DNA of 64,000 nucleotides, taken from positions 31,299,651-31,363,650 of the forward strand of contig CM060118.1 of the NCBI GenBank assembly GCA_030522415.1, read 5' to 3'. Positions 44,884-56,516 of this stretch are shown here, in pieces (within the stretch, counting starts at the first letter, position 1; every line of letters starts with the position of its first letter). The translations under genes and the position numbers were made by a program. Below the pieces are notes generated by a model. It searched no databases. It saw only the letters and a program-made list of their open reading frames with translations, and was not told the origin of the DNA. The stretch is from Channallabes apus (taxonomy: Eukaryota > Chordata > Actinopteri > Siluriformes > Clariidae).

Positions 44884-47376
44884 TCTCTGATTGCTCAGCA
44901 ATCTGATTCTCTCATCCCCGGACCTGCACAGCCATAGCTGATAAAGAAAGAAGGCGGGCAAAAGAGGCGCTTTTGACAGTTCTCTCAAAATATTTGTAAT
45001 ATTAATCATAGCATGAAAGTCGACTTTTTACTGGAGGTTCACAAACCAAATAGATGTGCACCGACCACCTACTGTACCCGAGAGTTCAAATACCCTCTGA
45101 ATAAGTGTCAAGGGTAAGGTGAGGGGGAGTATTCATATCCAGGCACTGTGCAAATCAATCGTGCCTAGTGTGAAACAAGCCTGACTTATTGTATTGTGTA
45201 AGTGTAAGCTCTCTTATCCAACCACCCACATTTATTAAAAGGAAACATTTTTTTTTTATTCAACAACCTTCACATGGGCTTAAAACGTAACGATTATACA
45301 AACTGTGATTTGGACCTGCGTATTGGAAACTCATACAAGTTAAGCAAAAAATTTGGATAACTATGATGTACATCCTCAGTAATACAACCTGCCAGATCTT
45401 TTTACAGTTGCATAAGAGATTTTTAAACGATTTTCAAACGCTTCCAAATAATTGTACAAGCCTAATTATGCAACAAACCATTAGCAGAAGACCAAAACAT
45501 TTTTGACTTTTTTCCAGGCGAACCTGGATTAGCTGGTTATTCTAGATGTGCATTTTCCTAAGCCAACCCTGAACGATTTATCTAGGCTTGGAACTGGCAT
45601 TAGGCGCACAATGACTGGTGCAACCCCTCATTGATTTGGGTGGGGGGTGGGGGGTCTGGGAGGTTGCCCCATGATAGTCCCAAGTAAAAAAGTAAATAAA
45701 TAAAGAGGAAAAAAAAAAATGCCATGCAAAGGCATAAAGAACTCATTGGTACAATAAATTGTGATACATTTTTGTTTACTGTACTACATTAATGTCCATT
45801 GAGCATGAAGTGGTTTGTTTAGCTGATTTCATTTAAGGAAACGCGGGCTTTTAAAGTACAATGTGAAAGATAAAGTTGTTTCATGCCGATGTAAATAGAA
45901 TAATCCTAAACAGAACCATGTTATTTCTAGCTATGGTCAATTATCGTAAGCTTTCAAGTGTAAATGCGTAAGCTTTTTCATACAGTGTAAATGCTGTACA
46001 CTGTGGTGTACATGCACCATCTTCAAACACTTGACATGAAGCATGAGGACACATCTTCAGAGCTGTTAATACAACATGCCAACCCGACCAGTATTTCACT
46101 TTACGTTGCATCTCGCACACTCTCTTTGCTCTGTCGCTCCATCACAAGGCTGGTGCCGCACCTTTGCATCCGTGCATGCCGCTGCTGATACTGTACGTAT
46201 TGCACATACGTAGCTGGTGCATGGTGAAAAAGACAGTCATTTCTAGAGAAGAAACTGACGCACTTGAACGGAGACGATGGAAAGACCCCACAGAAAAAGA
46301 AAAGAAAAAAAATCGAGACAGAGAAAGCAGCAACAGCGCAAAAAGGATGCTGCTTTCAAAGTAAAATCTGCCACGTTCCCCGAAAAACACATTCACCACA
46401 AGTGTGTGCAACTGATGTTATCTAAGCCACGGTGCGGTTCTTCTCAGCACGACTGCACTCGGAATGACTAATAATCCTAAAGCGGTGCAGACACACGGCT
46501 TTGAAGACACTAAAAAGCAACTCTGAATCACCTTCGTTACAGCCCACTGCAATTACATCACTGGTAAAGAAGCCAAGACATCAAGACGATAGGACCTTGC
46601 GGTAACACACATACACATGAACACCACAGGATGCATTACCTGAAAGTTATATGGTCTGTGAACATATTTAAATTTCAATTACCGATTATTTCTTTGGGCT
46701 GGCAATGAGATTCAAAAGTTTGAGGGGATTTTGTAGGAATTTGTAGGAAATCCACAGAGGAAATAAAAAAATAAAAAAAATACGAGACTGATTATACCAT
46801 CACTGGAATGCTGTCCGTTACAGACATGTAACAACTGACTCTTCAAATCCCTAGTCTACGGAGTACAGACACTCTGGATTTTATTTCCTTATTCATTTTT
46901 GAGCTCTGCTTTATCCTGATAACGACTTCAATCGGGACATAATTAAGGGACACATCCTGTATGATTAATCCGTCTATCAGTAGGTGCACTTGCACAGACC
47001 CTAATATTTCACTAATAATGGGAATAATAGGGCAGATTAACAATCTGTTCAATATTCTATATTAGTCGTGTAAATATCTGTTTCTCTCGTGTTGGAATAA
47101 ATATATAATTTCAGTACGTTTGCTCCACTTGGGTGTAACAAAGTGACGTGACAAGTCTCTGGGAGTGAGAAGTTGCTTCCGTTCCGCTATATATCTGGGG
47201 CTCTGGCTGAGGAAAGGGCACTGATTGGCTCCGAATTTCATACAGAGTAAAGCATCCAACCAATCACACAGTAGATGAAACTGAATCACATCTCGCAGAA
47301 GGTAGGATTAATCGGAAACGATTGGAAGCCTAACCTAACCTTATTCTACTTTTTAAAGAGATGAACCACTTTGTGC
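44884..47376. other. Upstream intergenic stretch, about 2.5 kb
   Basis: AT-rich with a poly-G patch at 45640-45655 and poly-A near 45710. An open stretch at 46164-46364 (+) is lysine/arginine-rich (KDPTEKEKKKNRDRES) because of A-rich DNA; no support as a gene. No transposon ends recognised. Confidence 0.4.
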
Positions 47377-47518
47377 ATGTCAATTAGGGCTGCAACAACT
47401 AATCGATGATTATCGATAATGAAATTCGTTGTCAACGAATGCAGTTATCGATTAGTTGGGCTGCTCATGTTACTGAGAAGTGCGACCACAAGATGCACAG
47501 ATACACAAAGACACACAC

Positions 47519-47662
47519 ATGGAGGTTACAGAAGCGTTTGCAGGAAAAAGCGCGCGCCCCAAGTCCTCCCAGGTATGGGAACAATTTACATTAAACACCT
47601 CTTATCGGGCGTTAAAATCGAGCGTTTTTCTGCCGGTCGTAGTGTCCGGTGAGCGCGGATGA
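47519..47662 (+). pseudogene. Relic of a BED-finger transposase N-terminus in hAT copy 1
   Basis: An ATG at 47519 opens MEVTEAFAGKSARPKSS, followed by QVWEQFTL. The K-S-x-VW-x-x-F pattern is how BED zinc fingers of hAT transposases begin. The expected zinc-binding CxxC does not follow; the frame runs on in unrelated sequence and stops at 47662. The same relic, slightly changed, is at 55822. This suggests deletion from an autonomous parent, or the first exon of a spliced gene. Confidence 0.45.
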
Positions 47663-48016
47663 AGCGCCGAGGGTTTTCTACACATAGGAGTCAGTCAGAG
47701 AGTTCACACGGGCTTTGGTGGCGTGCGTTTGTCCGGCTGCGCGGCTATACAGTGTCAAAAAAACGTTGCATGCAGCTTTTTTTTGGCGCTCAAATCCCAA
47801 CAAACACACGGAAAACACTTCTAGTGCGTTTTCTTCACGTTCATTTTACACTTCGGAGGACCGGAAATATCCCATGATGCTACAGGCTATACAGAGGGAA
47901 ATGCGGAAAAATAAACAAGAGTGAACCCAGTAGCGGCGATTTGTTTCCTCTCTCTACGTCGCCGTATTACGAGAATGTCTAGTATAGCAATATGGTCTAT
48001 ATATATTATATATATA

Positions 48017-48145
48017 TATTTATTTATTTTTTTTTTTTTTTTTATTGAGACAACAAAAAATAAAAAAAAGAATAAAATACATGAGAGGATCGAAATAATA
48101 TATAAACCATGAAAAGGATGTAGCAAGAGACACTTCAATTAAAAA
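48017..48145 (-). mobile_element. L1-type LINE 3' end captured in hAT copy 1 (first part)
   Basis: A poly-T run (48027-48043) then ATTGAGACAACAAAAAAT and GAGAGGATCGAAATAATATA. On the minus strand this resembles the LINE end at 36025. It resumes after the Tc1 at 49768-49826 with GTTGAATTAATTTCAACTTG. The same block lies at 56288-56516. Confidence 0.68.
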
Positions 48146-48147
48146 TA

Positions 48148-49765
48148 CAGTGGTGTGAAAAACTATTTGCCCCCTTCCTGATTTCTTATTCTTTTGCATG
48201 TTTGTCACACTTAAATGTTTCTGCTCATCAAAAACTGTTAACTATTAGTCAAAGATAACACAATTGAACACAAAATGCAGTTTTTAAATGAAGGTTTACG
48301 TTATTAAGGGAGAAAAAAAACTCCAAATCTACATGGCCCTGTGTGAAAAAGTGATTGCCCCCCTTGTTAAAAAATAACATAACTCTGGTTTATCACACCT
48401 GAGTTCAATTTCTGTAGTCACCCCCAGGCCTGATTACTGCCACACCTGTTTCAATCAAGAAATCACTTAAATAGGAGCTACCTGACACAGAGAAGTAGAC
48501 CAAAAGCACCTCAAAAGCTAGACATCGTGCCAAGATCCAAAGAAATTCAGGAACAAATGAGAACAAAAGTAATTGAGATCTATCAGTCTGGTAAAGGTTA
48601 TAAAGCCATTTCTAAAGCTTTGGGACTCCAGCGAACCACAGTGAGAGCCATTATCCACAAACGGCAAAAACATGGAACAGTGGTGAACCTTCCCAGGAGT
48701 GGCCGGCCGACCAAAATTACCCCAAGAGCGCAGAGACGACTCATCCGAGAGGCCACAAAAGACCCCAGGACAACATCTAAAGAACTGCAGGCCTCACTTG
48801 CCTCAATTAAGGTCAGTGTTCACGACTCCACCATAAGAAAGAGACTGGGCAAAAACGGCCTGCATGGCAGATTTCCAAGGCGCAAACCACTTTTAAGCAA
48901 AAAGAACATTAAGGCTCGTCTCAATTTTGCTAACAAACATCTCAATGATTGCCAAGACTTTTGGGAAAATACCTGGTGGACCGACGAGACAAAAGTTGAA
49001 CTTTTTGGAAGGTGCGTGTCCCGTTACATCTGGCGTAAAAGTAACACAGCATTTCAGAAAAAGAACATCATACCAACAGTAAAATATGGTGGTGGTGGTG
49101 TGATGGTCTGGTGTTGTTATGCTGCTTCAGGACCTGGAAGGCTTGCTGTGATGGATGGAACCATGAATTCTACTGTCTACCAAAAAATCCTGAAGGAGAA
49201 TGTCCGGCCATCTGTTCGTCAACTCAAGCTGAAGCGATCTTGGGTGCTGCAGCAGGACAATGACCCAAAACACACCAGCAAATCCACCTCTGAATGGCTG
49301 AAGAAAAACAAAATGAAGACTTTGGAGTGGCCTAGTCAAAGTCCTGACCTGAATCCTATTGAGATGTTGTGGCATGACCTTAAAAAGGCGGTTCATGCTA
49401 GAAAACCCTCAAATAAAGCTGAATTACAACAATTCTGCAAAGATGAGTGGGCCAAAATTCCTCCAGAGCGCTGTAAAAGACTCGTTGCAAGTTATCGCAA
49501 ACGCTTGATTGCAGTTATTGCTGCTAAGGGTGGCCCAACCAGTTATTAGGTTCAGGGGGCAATTACTTTTTCACACAGGGCCATGTAGGTTTGGATTTTT
49601 TTTCTCCCTAAATAATAAAACCCCTCATTTAAAAACTGCATTTTGTGTTTACTTGTGTTATCTTTGACTAATAGTTAAATGTGTTTGATGATCAGAAACA
49701 TTTTGTGTGACAAACATGCAAAAGAATAAGAAATCAGGAGGGGGGCAAATAGTTTCACACCACTG
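48148..49765 (+). mobile_element. Tc1-like element 3, complete, youngest in the window
   Basis: 1,618 bp with TA on both sides (48146-48147 and 49766-49767). The ends CAGTGGTGTGAAAAACTATT and its complement AATAGTTTCACACCACTG are near-perfect inverted repeats of about 210 bp. Each arm has an outer and an inner direct repeat (inner: GTGTGAAAAAGTGATTGCCC at about 48342-48361), the IR/DR arrangement that Tc1 transposases bind. It carries a single uninterrupted transposase gene. Confidence 0.97.
48527..49549 (+). CDS. Tc1-like transposase, full length (340 aa)
   Basis: Complete DD34E transposase, normal length for the family. Residues 1-60 hold the first helix-turn-helix (VIEIYQSGKGYKAISKALG), ending with the GRP linker motif at 59-61. 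Residues 65-120 hold the second DNA-binding domain and the basic RRKPLL stretch. The catalytic triad is D153 (TDETKVELFGR), D244 ([11 protein letters not shown]) and E279 ([11 protein letters not shown]), with 34 residues between the last two. The start at 48527 is the only ATG before the conserved PRSKEIQEQ. Odd points: the glycine box reads KYGGGGVMVWCCY where the related copies have WGC; WW precedes TDET where the others have LW; and residue 46 is Arg in the HKRQKHG helix. The frame is open, but activity is doubtful. Confidence 0.95.
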   Translation: MPRSKEIQEQMRTKVIEIYQSGKGYKAISKALGLQRTTVRAIIHKRQKHGTVVNLPRSGRPTKITPRAQRRLIREATKDPRTTSKELQASLASIKVSVHDSTIRKRLGKNGLHGRFPRRKPLLSKKNIKARLNFANKHLNDCQDFWENTWWTDETKVELFGRCVSRYIWRKSNTAFQKKNIIPTVKYGGGGVMVWCCYAASGPGRLAVMDGTMNSTVYQKILKENVRPSVRQLKLKRSWVLQQDNDPKHTSKSTSEWLKKNKMKTLEWPSQSPDLNPIEMLWHDLKKAVHARKPSNKAELQQFCKDEWAKIPPERCKRLVASYRKRLIAVIAAKGGPTSY

Positions 49766-49830
49766 TATCATAATAATAATAAGTTGAATTAATTTCAACT
49801 TGAGGTCATTCTTAACAACTGAATATGTCA

Positions 49831-50092
<262 letters not shown>

Positions 50093-52240
50093 GTGGTAGC
50101 TGGCAATATTTGAGAATGAGGTGGAAGTCGAAACAGCCGGCATATCCGTTCATACTCGTAGAACCTGTCGATATTAATGATGATGTAAACACTTTCGTAA
50201 CCCATTTTTGTAGCTTTTTGAGCTTTTAGTTATGATGTTAATGGTTTAAAATGACAAGTTGAAGGGATACTCAACACTTGATTAATGGCACCTTTCCAAA
50301 ATGCTCAAGGCTCAGGTGTGGAGAGAAAAAGAAAACAAAAATTCATAACAGTCAGAAAAACCCAAATCCTTGCCTACACTTGTTCCGGATTAATTACAAC
50401 TCACCAATCCGTCCTTCCGGATGACAGCAATAAATATTTGAAATGGATTAAGTTCTTAAAATAGGCGAGGAGTTGTAAACACAGCTGAAGTTGTTTAAGA
50501 ATAGATGGAGCAGGTTTTAATGCCCAGCAAGATCAATGACTAACATCTTTTTTTTTTTTTTTATGATTCCCTCTTTTTCTTCATCACTCTTGTGCTTCTG
50601 CTGCCTGACTCTTGACTAATGCCTGACTAATGGTTTTTGATGGGACGTGCTCAGGCCTGCGTGAGGTGCTGAGAACTCTCTGCTAATCTCTCAGGCTGAA
50701 AAAGAGTCACCCAACTCTACGCCGCCATCTTGGCTCCTTGGCGCGAGGGCACGGTGCCAGTGTCACGCTGGTATCTCTGCAGCAGTGCTGGTGCAGAATG
50801 CAGCGTTTAGTGCAACGATGCCAGGTCTTCCTTTCAGACAGCTCTAACACTCTTTATGTAAAGACAGGCTTTTGTGTGCTTTTCTGTTCATGTCTAAAAT
50901 GGAGTGTATGAAATAATAAATAAAAAAAATTTAAAAATCTTAAATTACATTGAAGATGCAGGAAATATAGAATTATTTCCGCAACAAGATGCAGGATATC
51001 ATTCTTTAAAACCGTCTGTTCGCTTGCTAATTAGCAAAATTGCTGCAATTCAAGGAAGTGACCAATCTCAGACATGCATAGGATCAGGTCTGACCCTTAC
51101 GGAACCAGCAGATTATCAGGTGACACAGACAGTGAGAGATCAACTAAAAAGGAGAGACAGACAGAGAAAGATATAAAAGAGACAGTATTTAGGAGAATGT
51201 CTCAACAGCAGTACTGTAGTGACTCAAACAAAGCCAAGTATCTTTAAACATCAATCTATTTTCAGACATCAAAAGTATTTCAGAGAAATATGACAGGACT
51301 GAGCGACAAACCCTAAACTCTATATGGGGTTCTTATTATACCACATATGCAGTCATGCATGCATGGATCTTTATTCATCTGAAAGCCTTTTTTTCTTCCT
51401 CACTACATCCTGTTGCAAGCTCTAAGACGGAGGCATCCTGCCCCCCTGTAGTACCCACGCAGCCAGGCGGGTGAGCGAACGAATGATCAAGTGAATGAGA
51501 CACCCACCGCTGCCCCTCTTGGCATCATCGCCTACATTCCTGCTGTCTCTGTTTCCAATTAGCCTGGCAGAGTGCAAGCGCAGCGGGACCAAGAGCCCAG
51601 GAGGCCCGAGTGGAAACTGTAGTAACAGCATTATTACTGTACAACATCTATTTAAGCCCTACAATTCTACAATATTATATCATTTCAAAGTAATCAGAAA
51701 CCATAACTGTAAATTCACATAAGGAGCAAAATCAGCGCCACATCTGAAAGTCATTTATATGTTTATGACACTGAAATCTTTGCTAAATTCACACAAAAAA
51801 AAAAAAAAACAGAACAACTTTTTTTCTTGTGCTTAATTTAAGAAAAGAAAAATCTTACAAGTAGTGTTTTTATATCGCATTTCAATCTAAATACACATAT
51901 GCCATCTGCACCTGGATGCAGGTACCATCCAACTTCGGAATTACTCTCTTCTACATTGTTCACCCTTATTTTTTTATAAAAGCATCTTGATCGGAAAGAT
52001 AACGCGTGCATCATTGGCTGCAAAGCGGATCTTTCAGCTGAGGTTGCTTTTCTTAGAAGTACGCACGCGATACTGCTTTCAAATTAGGCCAAACTACGAA
52101 ACCTTAGAAGATGGCTATTCTAATGCTTTTGAATGAGCCTGACTTCATTTCATCAGCACAAACGCTGCTCGGAGATTCCCTAAGCAGTCCTTTCAACTTG
52201 AACTGCAGGCCTATCTAACAGGTCAAAAATAGTGTAGTGC
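50093..52240. other. Upstream intergenic stretch, about 2.1 kb
   Basis: No gene found. CGCCGCCATCTTGGCTCC at 50720-50737 is a perfect YY1-type site on the minus strand (AAGATGGCGGC). A patch of more balanced composition lies at 51420-51620. Poly-T at 50550-50562 and poly-A at 51796-51810. Confidence 0.45.
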
Positions 52241-52243
52241 AAC

Positions 52244-52648
52244 TACATGGCGAAAGCTTGGGGACGCCTGACTAGTGCATGCGCGTCTCCTCTAATTCCC
52301 CACCACTGGAACTGCAATGGCTAAACCAGGTGCGGCATAACGATTCCCAGGTTCAGGGAGACATGGCTCTACAAGGTTAGAGTTCGGAGTCACAGAGCCC
52401 TGACTACAGCCCTACTAAACACCTTCTTTGGGATGAACTGAAATGCAGACTGCATCCAAAGGCTCCCCACCCTACACTCGTGTGGCTTCACCATATAAAT
52501 CCCCACAGACACACGCCACAATCTGGTAGAAAGCCGCTTCAGAAGAATGAAGGTTATTATAACAATCTGCAAAAGCGGAACAATCTCCTGAATGGGAGCA
52601 GGCACAAATGGGTGTGGTAGTCAGACGTTCACAACTTATGGCCATACA
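52244..52648 (+). mobile_element. Short Tc1-derived element with internal deletion
   Basis: The left end ACATGGCGAAAGCTTGGGG, GACGCCTGACTA pairs with the right end TAGTCAGACGTTC, ACAACTTATGGCCATA. The interior matches the 3' part of the transposase gene of a common fish Tc1 family (CACCTTCTTTGGGATGAACTG, AATCTGGTAGAAAGCCGC). The frame is broken by stops. About 405 bp. Confidence 0.78.
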
Positions 52649-53130
52649 TGAAATATCAAATATACTTATTAGGACACGTTTAAATTAATATGACCTATAC
52701 CGTCATTGCATCATCGGGAACAGCCAGTGCAGCTGTAGGGCTGGAGGAGCGTCCTGCTTATGGCAAATATGTGCTTCTGGCATACATACCATAAGGAGCA
52801 AATCACAAACTGCTTTCTCATGGACATTGAGGGAGAAGCACAATTCTCACACCGTGGAATTTAAGCAGATCAGTGCTGGATACATGATGGCTCGAAGACA
52901 CTTTGCGTGCCATGACATTAGTCAGGAAGTAACCTACATGTCTGACCTCTAAAATGGAGCTCCCCCCCCCTAAACTGGGTCACATCTAGCTCATTTCAAG
53001 TGATTAGCAGTTTTTACATAGTACTTGAATTAGGTGAATTATAAGGTTGATTTATTGTTTAATTATTAGAACACCTAATAAAATCTCAGTTTGATTACTA
53101 TTAAATTAGAGTTAGAATAGTTGTTTTGAG
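52649..53130. other. Upstream intergenic stretch
   Basis: Nothing assigned; poly-C at 52964-52972. Confidence 0.45.
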
Positions 53131-53134
53131 TGTA

Positions 53135-53703
53135 TAATAAATCAGCCAAATTGGCGTTCCCAAATTGACCATAGTGTGTGAATGAGTGTGTGTGTGTGTG
53201 TGCTCTGCGATGGATTGGCACGCTGTCCAGGGTGTACCCTGCCTCGTGCCCAGAGTCTCCTGGGATAGGCTGCAGGTCCCGCGACACTAAAATACAGGAT
53301 AAAGCGGTATAGAAAATGAATGAATGAATGAATAATCAGCCATAATTTAAACACCCTAAAACATTATACCTAATATCGTGTAGGTTCCCTTGTGCCACCA
53401 AAACAGCTCTGGCCCCTGAGGACATGATACAAGACCTATGAAGGTGTGCTGCAGGATCCCATCAAATGGACGCTCGATCGGATTGAGATCTTGGAGGCCA
53501 GATCAACAACCTTGAACCCTTTTCTGCTGAGCCCAATAATACACAGCAAGCTGTGAGGCACCGAGTGTTCTGGTGCCTTTCTATCTTAGCCAGAATTAAG
53601 CTTTTAGCAGTTTGTGCTTCATTGGCTTTTCTGTGGGATCGGACCAGACTATCTAGCCTTTGCTCCTCATTGGATGCCCTTGACTCTGTCACCAGTTAAC
53701 TAA
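53135..53703 (-). mobile_element. Tc1-like remnant with a SINE in its terminal repeat
   Basis: The end AATCAGCCATAATTTAAACA, then TATCGTGTAGGTTCCC and CCACCAAAACAGCTCTGGCC, reads as the 3' end of a common Tc1 family on the minus strand. CTCGATCGGATTGAGATCTT and the minus-strand peptide RLDSLVRSHRKAN mark the C-terminal and DNA-binding parts, now joined by a large deletion. The SINE at 53149-53333 interrupts the terminal repeat. Confidence 0.78.
53149..53333 (+). repeat. 5'-truncated SINE family 1 in the Tc1 terminus
   Basis: Begins AATTGGCGTTCCCAAATTG and ends with GGATAAAGCGGTATAGAA and (TGAA)n. A perfect 9-bp duplication AATCAGCCA (53140-53148 and 53334-53342) shows insertion by target-primed reverse transcription of a truncated copy. 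Confidence 0.92.
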
Positions 53704-55206
53704 TTGATAATCAGTAGCCGATCAATATAAAACAAAGTCTAAATGTGTATCAAAGTGCAAAACCTTTGATCACATTTATATTCACAAATTACAGTACATC
53801 ATGTTTTTTACTTCATGTGCCCCTGCCAATAGAAACCGGCCTCATGTTTCAATATGCAAAGCATAAGTACACAGTGAACAGCTCGATACATCAATATCAA
53901 CATCAGCGCTGATGTAAAATCTGATGAAAATCAATTGTAACTCTAAAGCACAGAGGTGACTGTGTCTGGAGTTCTGACATCTGTCTCACTTTGAAATTCA
54001 TAAATGCTTCAATCCCTTACCGAAATTCGAGAGCATGCCTGTTATTTGTAAAGACACAACTGCCATTAATTAAGGTTCATTTGGTTTAAAATATCTGTAC
54101 AGACAAGTGCTCCCTGTTTGTTAAGGGAACAAACAAGGTGTTAATTATCCTGGCAATCATCGGATGACGCATGATGACGCAAGAGGAAAGATTAAACACC
54201 TTGGCTGGTGTTCGGTTGCACCGACCATCTCTCGGAGTGTACGGAAGGCAAAGTTCTGCACAATTCTGGGGTCCAGGTGGTGGAACAAACATCCCCTAGA
54301 TGTTTCAATAGCCAACTTGGCATCTTTTTTAGTCAAATGATGACTAAAAAAAGACCCGTCTCTTAGTCACGGACCTAGTGAGGTAGAATGAGGATGTATT
54401 TATAGATGGATACTTTAAAAGTATTTCCGTAAATTACGTCTCTTAACAGTTGCTTCCGCTGTTGCTTATTAAACCGACTACTGAACATATTAACATGTTG
54501 ACCTTAGACATGTTGCTTAGAATATGTTCATTTAATTTCAGTTGAATACTGGCTAGAAATTTATTTCTTACTCCTTTTTCATTTCATACAACGTTCTGCA
54601 AACATAACTTCGGGCAGGAGTTATCAAGTGCCAAACTGCAGTTCATACATAGACCAAGCAAAGAACTAAATTAGGGATGTAGATGAGTAATCAAGAATCA
54701 ATCAACTTGCCCATAAAAATGTGCCTTATTAGGAATTCAGTAATTTATCAATAACATTTGTTTTGCATAAGGTTTCTCCATAGCTCATGAATAAAACTTG
54801 ATGCACTAAAAAGTCAATATGAATAAATCATTGCTTTTTAGTGTTCAACTAGATTAGAAGAAATGTGTGAAATCTGCATCCCAATGCTAAACTGCGTATG
54901 TAAAAAAAATAAAAATAATAAATTTTTTTTTTTTTTTTTTTAATTCATTCTAATTCATCCCTAATGAGAAATCCGGAGCTGATGGCGGAAAGGAAAATCC
55001 CCATAAGACCGCATGAGGAAATAACTGAAGTTAAATGGGGACCTGTGCTCATCTGGGTGCCATCGGATTGTGTGATTGTGAGTCATTACTCTTCCATAAC
55101 TCTTAAAGATGAAATGAATGTGCTAGGTGTATTAAAAGGCTAATAATCATAAATATCATTATTTATTTTTATAATTAGAGTTTTAATTTTAGTTCATCGT
55201 ATTTGT
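53704..55206. other. Upstream intergenic stretch
   Basis: About 1.5 kb, AT-rich, poly-T at 54921-54940. Nothing assigned. Confidence 0.45.
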
Positions 55207-55535
55207 GCAAGGGGGCACGTGGTTAGCTGTGTTGCTTTGCACCTCCAGGGTCTGCGTTCTTTTCCCGGCCAGATTTGATTCCTGCATCTGTATGCATGGA
55301 GTTTGCATGTTCTCTCTTGCTTGGTGCTTGGTGTGTTTCCTCCGGGTACTCCGGTTTCCTCCCACAGTCAAAACACATGTAGAGTCCCAATTTGCCTGGT
55401 GTGTGTGAATGAGAGTGCGAGTGTGTACATGTGTCTCTTGTGATGGATTGGCATTTCATCCAGGGTGTACCCCGCCTCGTCCCCCAAGTGTCCTGGGATA
55501 GGCTGGTATAGACGGCGAGTGAGTGAATGAGTTTT
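55207..55535 (+). repeat. SINE family 1, diverged
   Basis: Head GGCACGTGGTTAGC..TTGCACCTCCAGGGTC, then GCATGGAGTTTGCATGTTC, ACTCCGGTTTCCTCCCACAG, GGATTGGCATTTCATCC and a GGTATAGACGGCGAGTG tail. Box B is mutated (CGTTCTTTTCCC). Confidence 0.88.
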
Positions 55536-55821
55536 CAAGTAACATTATCCACTAATCCACGCAATAATAAATGTGACACATAGAACCTTGGGTTTTGCAG
55601 CATATTACACATACAGTACATATTGTATATAAACAGATAACAACGATCTCTCTGTCTTAAGCCGACCTTACATTTCTGTACATTAAATTTAATTAAAGTC
55701 TGTTAATTTAATTAAAGCAATAGGAACAAATGTTAGTTATCGATTAGTTGGGCTGCTCACGTTATTGAGGCGCGCGACCACAAGATGCACAAATACACAA
55801 AGACACACAGTCGCTCGCGCA

Positions 55822-55896
55822 ATGGCGGTTACAGAAGCGTTTGCAGGAAAAAGCGCGCGCTCCAAGTCCTCCCAGGTCTGGGAGCAATTTACATGA
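55822..55896 (+). pseudogene. Relic of a BED-finger transposase N-terminus in hAT copy 2
   Basis: An ATG at 55822 opens MAVTEAFAGKSARSKSSQV, then WEQFT and a stop. It is the counterpart of 47519; here Ser replaces Pro before KSS and an immediate stop follows FT. Confidence 0.45.
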
Positions 55897-56287
55897 AACA
55901 CCTCTTATCGGGCGTTAAAATCGACCGTTTTTCTGCCGGTCGTAGTGTCCGGGGAGCGCGGATGAAGCGCCGAGGGTTTTCTACACATAGGAGTCAGTGA
56001 GAGAGTTCACACGGGCTTTGGTGACGTGCGTTTTTCTGGCTGCGCGGTTATACAGGGTTAAAAAAAAATAGCTTTTTCTTGCCATTCAAATCCCAACGAA
56101 CGCGAGGAAAACACTTCTAGTGCGTGGAGGACCAGAAATATCCCATCATCCTACACGATATACAGAGGGAAATGCGGAAAAAGGCAAAATAAACAGAGTG
56201 AACCCAGTAGCAGCGAGATTTTTTTTTGTCTCCCCACGTCGTCGTATTAAGAGAATGTCTAGTATAGCAAAATGGTACATAATATAT

Positions 56288-56516
56288 TTATTTATTTTTT
56301 ATTTTTTTTTATTGAGACAACAAAAAAAAGAAAAGGATAAAATACACGAGAGGATCAAAATAATGTATAAACCGTGAAAAGGATGTAGTCAATCAATTAA
56401 TTTTTCAATTAAAATTATCATAATCTGGAAGTTTATTCTTCTTATTATTAAGTTGAATTAATTTAAGAGAATTTAAAATTGAGGTCATTCTTAGCAACTG
56501 AATGTCAGTGTATTTT
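56288..56516 (-). mobile_element. L1-type LINE 3' end captured in hAT copy 2
   Basis: The minus strand encodes MTSILNSLKLIQLNNKKNK before a stop, matching MTSILNSLKLIQ of the LINE end at 36.2 kb. An A-rich 3' tail follows (poly-T on the plus strand at 56287-56311). The position inside the element equals that in copy 1. Confidence 0.72.

Noticed and set aside
46164..46471. Basic, lysine-rich frames at 46.2-46.5 kb
   Set aside because: Charge follows from A-rich DNA. No family, splice site or codon bias supports a gene.
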